Assembly (NCBI GenBank): GCA_965205965.1
Contig: CBDBHT010000001.1
Span: 1-64,000 of the forward strand
Source: Bin55 sp965205965
GTDB lineage: Bacteria > Pseudomonadota > Gammaproteobacteria > Pseudomonadales > Azotimanducaceae
DNA length: 64,000 bases
Direction: 5' to 3'
Of this stretch, positions 57,585-64,000 are shown piece after piece; positions within the stretch are counted from its first letter, which is position 1, and every line of letters starts with the position of its first letter. Under the pieces are notes generated by a model that saw nothing but the letters and a program-made list of their open reading frames with translations, was not told the DNA's origin and made no database searches. A program made the translations under genes and the position numbers.

Positions 57585-57838
57585 TCATGAGTCCGCTGAT
57601 GAGCCAACGGGTGAGCTTGGACCTGATCCCGATAGGGCTCACTGGAATGAACGCCAGCAGTGGGTTTTGGACCAGATCAATTAGGGCGTGTTCGGTTCAG
57701 CCAGAAAAACGTCATCGCAACCTCCGTCGTGAGTGGTATCAATCGGCTATCAAACGTGACCTCAAGGAGTTACGCGACAACCATGTGATCAAGACCTATC
57801 AGGAGGGACGCGAGTTTTACTTCGCACGGTACTGATCA
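57585..57838 (+). pseudogene. Decayed gene with C-terminal winged-helix-like motif
   Basis: One frame reads WNERQQWVLDQIN before a stop. A neighbouring frame continues to EWYQSAIKRDLKELRDNHVI and ends EGREFYFARY at 57838. The sequence suggests a short DNA-binding tail as found on RecG-like/AlbA-type regulators, but the identity is not established. The rest of 57501-58122 shows nothing I can name. Confidence 0.4.
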
Positions 57839-58122
57839 GACGACCTGACGCGCCAAATCGACCGTGGCGCGGAACACGGGGTTCATCACGCCAATGAAGG
57901 GCTGGAGGAACAGTTCAATGGCGAATAGGGTCTGTGCAAACAAGTGGCAGTCCAGCCGACCACTAATGCTGTACCACGAATTTCATGTATGTATCGATTG
58001 GATTATTCGCCAATAACTTCACTTATAACACTCACCTAGTGAGCAAAAGTTCCGATACTTCTATCGGTTTGAAATTACGCCTTGAATACGACGCGTTAAA
58101 TTCTGCCAATGCTCGTTTATTT

Positions 58123-58554
58123 TCATGGGTGAATCGGAGTGTAACGCTGTTTAAGACGGCATGAGTAGCAGGAAAGAACCACAGTCATGGCAAATGCCGA
58201 AATTGCAGAAATAAGAGGGTGAGTGGCACTGCGAGATAGGTACCAATCTGGTGGCTTAAAAAGAATCAAAGAATAAAACAACGCAAAAAAATACAGCATT
58301 GCACCTAACGATAAAATCGCAGCAACCCTAGATACCCATGGATTGATCTCTGTCTTCAGCACTAACGCCGGGAGTGCAGCCGTTGCCAAAAAAACAAGAG
58401 CTACGTTTTGATCTGCTCGAAACAAGTATGCAAACAAAAGTAAGGAAAGACAGATGATACTGTTTACATATCGCATAAACGGCATTTTATAGTTAACCCA
58501 ATGAACCCATCTGAAGCTTAATATTGAACAATGCCATTGCTTTGTGCGACACAA
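58123..58554 (-). CDS. Hypothetical small membrane protein
   Basis: 143 codons. From the inner start MPFMRYVNSIICL four hydrophobic segments follow (SIICLSLLLFAYLF; LVFLATAALPALVL; VAAILSLGAMLYFFALFYSL; LISAISAFAMTVVLSCYSC). Sequence type resembles small uncharacterised bacterial inner-membrane proteins. No partner gene is adjacent. Confidence 0.55.
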   Translation of the reverse strand: MCRTKQWHCSILSFRWVHWVNYKMPFMRYVNSIICLSLLLFAYLFRADQNVALVFLATAALPALVLKTEINPWVSRVAAILSLGAMLYFFALFYSLILFKPPDWYLSRSATHPLISAISAFAMTVVLSCYSCRLKQRYTPIHP

Positions 58555-59246
58555 ATAAGGCTTTCAATAGACAGCTTATTTATTTCGTCAGAAGATAAAA
58601 CATTGGGAGCTAATACTGCATTGCACAGCGATTTTTGCAGTGTTGGTCGGTGACATCAATACTCGTTCGATAAGAAATAAGAAATTGTCCACTACAAACC
58701 GTGTTCATAGCCCATACAACATAATGTGTATTCTAAATCTACTTCACCGAGAATCCATCCCTTCTACCGTAATCGCCGCTTCTTGCAAAATGGCAGTGGC
58801 AATACGGATTGGAGCACCTGTTTCCGGAGGTTTCACCGACTTTGGTCGATCGGATTTATGATGGTTGCTATCAATCAATCTCCGGGAGGCAAGAATACTG
58901 TAGCAAGCAATGCTCAAGAGACTAAGCACACCGTAACTGCCGTGGCTAAACTGGTAGTGTTTTGAACGGATCAAAAATGCGACACGGGGATGCAGATACC
59001 ATCTGATCGATAATGTAATAGTGGTCCTGGCGATGTACGGACAAGAGAGATTCCAGAGATCATCGGGAGAATCTTCAAAGATGAGTATTTATTTCTTGAA
59101 ATACTTACGTCCGGAGCAGTGATCAATGAGATTGAATCTTTAAGAAAATCTATTGAGTCTGTTACAAAGACGGCTTGTCAACGTCAATTAAATCTACCAA
59201 TCTTGCATACTATTTAGCACTAGACAACAATCATGGAGATTAAGTA
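58555..59246. other. Gene-poor stretch before the LLM oxidoreductase
   Basis: 692 bp of AT-rich DNA. Frames on either strand are short and unconvincing. The promoter of 59247 should lie at its end. Confidence 0.4.
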
Positions 59247-60110
59247 ATGGCATTTGTAGGTATCGAAAACGCTCGCTTCGGAATCTCAATGTTTCCCACG
59301 GACTATGCAATTCAGCCAGTAGAGCTCGCGTGTGCGGCTGAAGAACGTGGTTTTGATAGTCTTTTCTTTCCCGAACACACACATATTCCGGCAAGCCGTA
59401 AGACGCCATGGCCCGCAGGCGGAGATCTACCGCGTGAATACTGGCACACCCATGATCCATTTGTTGCGCTTGCAGCATGCGCGGCCGCAACGAAGCGAAT
59501 ACGTCTCGGAACTGGAATTTGCCTGATCATCGAACGTGATCCCATTACAACGGCCAAAGAAATTGCATCGCTTGATTTCATCTCCGGTGGTCGCGCAATT
59601 ATTGGCATCGGTGCAGGCTGGAATCGAGAAGAAATGAAAAACCACGGTGCCAGCTATAAAAACCGTTGGGCAATCGTTCGCGAAAAGGTCTTAGCGATGC
59701 GAGAGATCTGGAATAACGACGCAGCTGAATACCATGGTACCTATGTGGATTTTGATCCCATTTGGTCTTGGCCTAAACCGGTCCAGAGCGGAGGTCCACC
59801 TGTTTGGATCGGAGCAAATTCAAAATGGGTATTCGATCGCTTGGCTGATTACGCGGACGGATGGATGCCGATTGCAGGAATCGGATCGGGAAGCTTGGAT
59901 CTGCTAAAGGAAGCACTAGAAAAATGTAACCGCAAGCTGGAGGATTTTCATCTTGCGCTATTTTCAGCGGCTCCGGATGCAGCTAATCTGCGCGGCCGTA
60001 TTGATCAAGGCCTTGATGAATTGATCCTAAACGTACCGTCTTCAACCCGTGACGAAGTTTTACCGTTACTAGATAAATACGCTGAAATTGTGCGCGAGAC
60101 GAAGTCTTAG
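59247..60110 (+). CDS. LLM-class (luciferase-like) flavin/F420-dependent oxidoreductase
   Basis: TIM-barrel oxidoreductase of 287 residues with the family landmarks CAAEERGFDSLFFPEHTHIP, TKRIRLGTGICLI, DFISGGRAIIGIGAGWN and PKPVQSGGPPVWIGANS. Substrate unknown. The cofactor may be FMN or F420, and the sequence alone does not decide. It runs toward the convergent ilvA, 7 bp away. Confidence 0.85.
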   Translation: MAFVGIENARFGISMFPTDYAIQPVELACAAEERGFDSLFFPEHTHIPASRKTPWPAGGDLPREYWHTHDPFVALAACAAATKRIRLGTGICLIIERDPITTAKEIASLDFISGGRAIIGIGAGWNREEMKNHGASYKNRWAIVREKVLAMREIWNNDAAEYHGTYVDFDPIWSWPKPVQSGGPPVWIGANSKWVFDRLADYADGWMPIAGIGSGSLDLLKEALEKCNRKLEDFHLALFSAAPDAANLRGRIDQGLDELILNVPSSTRDEVLPLLDKYAEIVRETKS

Positions 60111-60117
60111 CATCGAT

Positions 60118-61326
60118 TTAATGTTCTTGAAGGGAAGCACTGTAGCCAGACTCTGCAAGGGTTTCCAAAACCTTTTCTGCTTGCTCTTCGCCACGAAGCT
60201 GAAGAACGATATCTATGGCCGTTGCTCCAACCGAGGAGCCACCGAACATTCGCTTATGTTCGATGTCAATGATATTACTATTGATTTCTCCCAGTCGACG
60301 GGCAAGCAACCCAAGCGAACCTGGTACGTCCGGCAACGTCACGCGAATTTTGATTAAACGTGAGCTACGAACTAAACCTCTTTGTACTACGGAAGACAGA
60401 GTCATCATATCAATATTGCCTCCCGATAATATGACCGCCGTACGTCCCTTCATGAGATCGCTCCGTTCACGAACAGCTGCGAGAGCCGCCGCGCCAGCTC
60501 CCTCTACAACCGTTTTCTCAATTTCAAGCAGATGAAGAATCGCTGATTCAATAGCACCATCGCTAACGGCGACCATGTCATCGACGAAACGTGAGATTAA
60601 CTCGCTAGTGAGGGCTCCAGGTCGCTTGACGGCAATTCCTTCCGCTAACGTAGCGATGGCAGTCCTTGATGGTGCCCTCCCCTTGAAATTCGCGACGGCG
60701 TCGTCGTGTGTGTCGACCTGTACGCCAATGATCCGTACTGCAGGCTTTATAGCTTTTATTGCAGCCGCTACCCCACCAATCAATCCTCCTCCCCCCACGG
60801 GAACGACAATGGATTCAAGATCAGGATTTTGCTCCATCATCTCCAGACCAAGCGTCCCTTGGCCGGAGATAACGTCCTCTTCATCAAAGGGATGTACAAG
60901 CGTAAGTTTCCGTTGTTTCGATATCTCCAATGTGAAATCGCACGTCTCATCGAAAGTTTCTCCACTTAGCTCGACATCTGCGTGAAAAGCACGTGTTTGC
61001 TCGACCTTGGTATTAGGCGTATATTGAGGCATGATTATCGTTACTGGAATGCCCAACCGTTGGCCGTGGTATGCGAGTGCTTGCGCATGATTGCCAGCTG
61101 ACATCGCCACGACCCCTTGAGCTTTTTCTTTTTCAGTCAGAGTCAAAAGACGATTCAACGCGCCCCGTTCTTTGAACGAAGCTGTAAATTGCCGGTTCTC
61201 GAACTTTAGAAAGAGATCTACTCCCAGCAACTTCGATAAGGCCTGAGATGGTAGCAACGGCGTACGAACTATCTGACCCGATATGCGAGACTGCGCCTTT
61301 GATATAGTTTCTAGCGTAACGGTCAT
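60118..61326 (-). CDS. ilvA: Threonine ammonia-lyase with ACT domain
   Basis: PLP enzyme that turns threonine into 2-oxobutanoate and ammonia, first step toward isoleucine. The PLP lysine is in FTASFKERGALN, the asparagine loop in MSAGNHAQALAYHG, and the phosphate-binding glycines in VPVGGGGLIGG. A single C-terminal ACT-like domain (KIRVTLPDVPGSLGLLARRL) ends the 402 residues. This matches the short form rather than the 514-residue E. coli IlvA with its double regulatory domain. Confidence 0.92.
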   Translation of the reverse strand: MTVTLETISKAQSRISGQIVRTPLLPSQALSKLLGVDLFLKFENRQFTASFKERGALNRLLTLTEKEKAQGVVAMSAGNHAQALAYHGQRLGIPVTIIMPQYTPNTKVEQTRAFHADVELSGETFDETCDFTLEISKQRKLTLVHPFDEEDVISGQGTLGLEMMEQNPDLESIVVPVGGGGLIGGVAAAIKAIKPAVRIIGVQVDTHDDAVANFKGRAPSRTAIATLAEGIAVKRPGALTSELISRFVDDMVAVSDGAIESAILHLLEIEKTVVEGAGAAALAAVRERSDLMKGRTAVILSGGNIDMMTLSSVVQRGLVRSSRLIKIRVTLPDVPGSLGLLARRLGEINSNIIDIEHKRMFGGSSVGATAIDIVLQLRGEEQAEKVLETLAESGYSASLQEH

Positions 61327-61436
61327 TCTGAAAGCACAAGAGACCGTAACAACACTTGATTGTCTTCTGCGATACCAAGACCAAGAGCGCGTTCGTGAGC
61401 ATTCTCAGGCACTTTTATCAACGTACGCGATACCAC
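61323..61436 (-). CDS. Possible short ORF or gene end overlapping ilvA
   Basis: From GTG 61436 the frame reads VVSRTLIKVPENAHERALGL and ends LLRSLVLSE. Its TGA overlaps the ilvA ATG as ATGA. The same frame stays open further upstream without a normal start (FEYGIDKIISSD), so it may be the end of a decayed gene once coupled to ilvA. No family recognised. Confidence 0.3.
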   Translation of the reverse strand: MVSRTLIKVPENAHERALGLGIAEDNQVLLRSLVLSE

Positions 61437-61879
61437 ATGTCTTAATTTCGTTGTATTAAATGAGTCTGAACTGATAATTTTATCAATACCATACTCAAAG
61501 AAAATCAGACATGACTAGTACTCAAAAGTTTAGATTCTCGTGTCCTTTGAAGGGTCTTTGCCATGAGATCCTACACGCGTTCCATAAAATCAAAATCGCA
61601 ACCATGCTTCGTTAGCAATTCAGGCATCGGTTTTGCTTACCTGTTGCAACTGATCTTCTCTATCTCCGAATACCTTTACGACCATTTTGGAATGTACCAT
61701 GCAACAATAGCTTCCCTTGAAAGGATTATCCTCAAATGGCTACACGTCAAGGCGTACTCGCTGAAGCATCTACCTGTCAACCATCCATCCTTTCTGCACA
61801 ATCCCGCTTTAACCCCACAGATTCATTTTATTCCACCGGTCGCAGCCAGAACTGCTTCTAATTCAACATGGTCCACTAA
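61437..61879. other. Gap between ilvA and the flavodoxin-like gene
   Basis: About 440 bp. An open frame at 61563-61883 shows no motif and is probably chance. Promoters for both divergent genes are expected here. Confidence 0.4.
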
Positions 61880-62353
61880 GTGAGTATGTCAAATAAGAAA
61901 CTTTTGATCGTATACCATTCCATGTCAGGCACGACGAAAGAAATGGCTAACGCCGTGTATCAAGGTGCTACAGACATCTCCGTGGACAACGTAGACGTAA
62001 CGATGCAGTCGACGTTTGATACCAGCGCAGAAGATTTGCTAAATGCGAATGCGCTTATATTAGGTACTCCAGAGAACTTCGGATACATGTCGGGAGCAAT
62101 GAAGGACTTCTTCGATCGAACATTCTACGAAGTTGAAGGCAAACTTGCACCTTTGCCGTACGCAATATTCATCAGTGCTGGCAATGACGGATCCGGAGCA
62201 TTGACAGCAATTCGACGAATAGCTAAAGGCTATCCGTTCATTGAATCGCAGGAACCCATAGTGGTTAAAGGAAAACTGAATGTTGAGGACCGCAATCGTT
62301 GTGTTGAATTGGGATTGACTTTTTCAGCCGGTCTAGAAGCCGGGATTTTTTGA
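61880..62353 (+). CDS. Flavodoxin-like/NAD(P)H oxidoreductase family protein
   Basis: 157 residues from GTG 61880 (ATG 61886 also possible). The FMN phosphate loop VYHSMSGTTKEMA is at residues about 10-22. The stretch ALILGTPENFGYMSGAMKDF is typical of short flavodoxin-fold proteins. The reaction partner is not evident from context. Confidence 0.82.
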   Translation: MSMSNKKLLIVYHSMSGTTKEMANAVYQGATDISVDNVDVTMQSTFDTSAEDLLNANALILGTPENFGYMSGAMKDFFDRTFYEVEGKLAPLPYAIFISAGNDGSGALTAIRRIAKGYPFIESQEPIVVKGKLNVEDRNRCVELGLTFSAGLEAGIF

Positions 62354-62418
62354 TGGTTTCGTTCGAGGGTGTTTTGGAAGGGATTTTTTGTACTGATCAC
62401 CTAGTCGAGTAAGTACGG

Positions 62419-63738
62419 CTACGTTGTTTTCAAACGAACCGGGGGTCCAGGCTCCTCTTGTTCTGATCGACTAAGTTCGATTTTGAACCAATAGTATGAT
62501 ATGCATCCAACAAGAACGTTGGTTGCCGCGATACCCATAAAAATCCCAGCGTAGCCGAATGAAAGGCTCATCAAATACGCTGCGGGTATTAGAACTAAAA
62601 TGGTGCGCATCACGGCAATAGCGAAGGACGGCAGTGGTTTGCCTAGAGCAATAAACGAACTACCTGTGATCATCGTTATACCGAGTGGTCCGAACGTCAG
62701 CGGGACCCAAAACAAATAGACGTATGCGACGTCCACGACGGCGGTATCGGCTCGAATCCATTCCGCGATTGATTCACCGAACCACAGGAGAGTGACGAAC
62801 GACAATATCCCCCACAATAGCGAAAAACCACACGCGTATTGCAGCGTCTCTCTCACTCGGTCATAGCACCTAGCACCGAAATTCTGGCCGACGATGGGTG
62901 CAACGGTTGCAGTCAGAGCCATCAAAATTATCAACGCTACGGATTCAACTCGCAGGGCGACTCCAAAAGCCGCAACCACTGAATACGCGTAGGTACTAAG
63001 CATCGCAAGCAGAATTCCCATCGAAATCGGACTCGTCAACTGAGATGCAATGGAAGGCACCGCCAGTCGCATAATCTCGCGCCAAGATTCCTTGATCTCC
63101 AGCCATGTACCCGGTTTAGCTATAAAACCATACGCATAAAAAACGTACAACGCGTATAAAGCCGTAGCACTTCTTGAAAAAAACATCGCCCAAGCGGACC
63201 CAAGTACGCCCCAACCTTCGAAAACATCTCCAAGTCCAAAAATGAATAAAGGCGCAAGTGTGATTTGAATCACGGACCCGGTCACCATGATGATGCCCGC
63301 GCTTTTCGCGTCACCCAGTGCCCGCAGCATCGTGCCGCCAATCATTGGGAGGGCGAGGAAAAACAGTCCTACGAGAAGCACGTTTGTGTATTCGGTGGCT
63401 ATTTCCAGTAAACGATGGTCTGAAGATTGAAGCGTATAGATGCTTGGTGCTGCTGCATAGACCAGAATAGCCACGGCCGCTACGATTAATAAACCAAGCA
63501 AAAGAGCGTGCGTGCCCACACGGATGCAACGTACGGGATCGCCTGACCCCATAATACGCGACATAATCGAAGTAGCTCCAATCCCAATACCTATTGAAAC
63601 GCTGGTGATTGACAGCACCACGGGGAACGCCAACGTTACCGCGGCTAGCTCGATCGTCCCAAGCACGCCAACATAAACCATATCAATTAGCATCGTAAGG
63701 ACGATCGAAGAGATTCCGAGAAACGTAGGAATCGTCAT
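62419..63738 (-). CDS. MATE-family multidrug/metabolite exporter
   Basis: 439 residues with about 12 transmembrane helices arranged as two MatE repeats: FLGISSIVLTMLIDMVYVGV, SIGIGIGATSIMSRIMGSGD; second half APIVGQNFGARCYDRVRETL. A Na+- or H+-driven exporter. Substrate unknown. Confidence 0.88.
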   Translation of the reverse strand: MTIPTFLGISSIVLTMLIDMVYVGVLGTIELAAVTLAFPVVLSITSVSIGIGIGATSIMSRIMGSGDPVRCIRVGTHALLLGLLIVAAVAILVYAAAPSIYTLQSSDHRLLEIATEYTNVLLVGLFFLALPMIGGTMLRALGDAKSAGIIMVTGSVIQITLAPLFIFGLGDVFEGWGVLGSAWAMFFSRSATALYALYVFYAYGFIAKPGTWLEIKESWREIMRLAVPSIASQLTSPISMGILLAMLSTYAYSVVAAFGVALRVESVALIILMALTATVAPIVGQNFGARCYDRVRETLQYACGFSLLWGILSFVTLLWFGESIAEWIRADTAVVDVAYVYLFWVPLTFGPLGITMITGSSFIALGKPLPSFAIAVMRTILVLIPAAYLMSLSFGYAGIFMGIAATNVLVGCISYYWFKIELSRSEQEEPGPPVRLKTT

Positions 63739-63868
63739 GACCGTCAGGTGACGTGGTATGGAACCTTCCGTAAGGTTACGGCTGTTGGAGTTCTCCGCAT
63801 GTAAAACGGAGTTAGCTTTTGACTTATTCAGAATGAAAGGTGTCGGGTTTCAAACGAGCTCACCAACT

Positions 63869-64000
63869 CTACTCACCGCGCAATGCAGTCGTAACTGGCA
63901 AAAGAGAGGCACGAATAGATGGCAGTAGGGCACCAAGCGCACCCAAACTAAGGCCCCATAAGAAACCCGCATATACCAACTCAGGAGTTACGAGGAAGTT
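63869..64000 (-). CDS. FtsX/MacB-type ABC permease, C-terminal end
   Basis: The last 43 codons of a minus-strand gene entering from the right: a hydrophobic helix (VYAGFLWGLSLGALGALLPS), then the conserved close IRASLLPVTTALRGE. This is the typical end of FtsX-domain permeases of macrolide/lipoprotein exporters. Confidence 0.75.
   Translation of the reverse strand, partial: NFLVTPELVYAGFLWGLSLGALGALLPSIRASLLPVTTALRGE

Noticed and set aside
61563..61883. 106-codon frame before the flavodoxin-like gene
   Set aside because: No motif and it runs into the next gene's start region. Probably chance.
1..64000. CRISPR arrays, integron attC sites, rRNA genes and phage structural genes
   Set aside because: Looked for and not seen. 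The repeats present are all explained by insertion sequences or the inverted duplication.

Overview
The window looks like a gammaproteobacterial chromosome carrying very many insertion sequences. The backbone shows gammaproteobacterial gene order: pgeF-rluD beside a divergent bamD, murJ-ribF-lspA next to rpsT (with the UUG start typical of rpsT), and rplU-rpmA-obgE beside a divergent ispB. The backbone is moderately AT-rich. Most mobile elements are visibly GC-rich, so they probably came from a donor of different composition. Many genes and insertion sequences are broken, as expected in a host-associated genome early in reduction (inference).

Layout. Positions 1-9525 and 24032-33556 are arms of a large inverted duplication (x pairs with 33557-x). 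Each arm carries the end of ilvC, pssA, msrP (methionine sulfoxide reductase), a CusCBA-type copper/silver RND efflux system, and then an IS4-family transposase remnant. Every protein outside the IS4 part is identical between arms, while the IS4 parts differ by several substitutions. The 14 kb between the arms is a nest of mobile DNA: a complete IS whose transposase is fused to a DUF4338 (DruA-like) domain, three defective IS256-family copies, an IS1380 remnant, a secreted metalloprotease-like lipoprotein, an IS630 remnant, an IS1595-family element nested inside an IS256 copy, an ISNCY-like remnant, and a standalone DUF4338 gene.

From 33.1 to 42.6 kb lies ordinary housekeeping DNA: ilvC, pgeF, rluD, bamD, lspA, ribF, murJ, rpsT and an M23 peptidase. 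ileS is missing from its usual place between ribF and lspA. From 43.0 to 47.4 kb lie a small MITE-like element and an osmoprotectant ABC transporter operon killed twice, by an IS630 insertion in the ATPase gene and by a frameshift in the binding-protein/permease fusion gene.

obgE, rpmA, rplU, ispB and tRNA-Pro(CGG) follow. Downstream of the tRNA is an island-like stretch (50.6-57.8 kb): a vsr remnant, an SbcD/SbcC-like YhaO-YhaN pair, a truncated third reading frame, and a graveyard of IS256/IS1380 fragments. The window closes with an LLM-class oxidoreductase, ilvA, a flavodoxin-like protein, a MATE exporter and the end of an FtsX-type permease gene.

The observations most worth following are the inverted duplication (real or assembly artefact), the transposase-DUF4338 fusion next to a free DUF4338 gene, and the metalloprotease-like lipoprotein with altered metzincin motifs.
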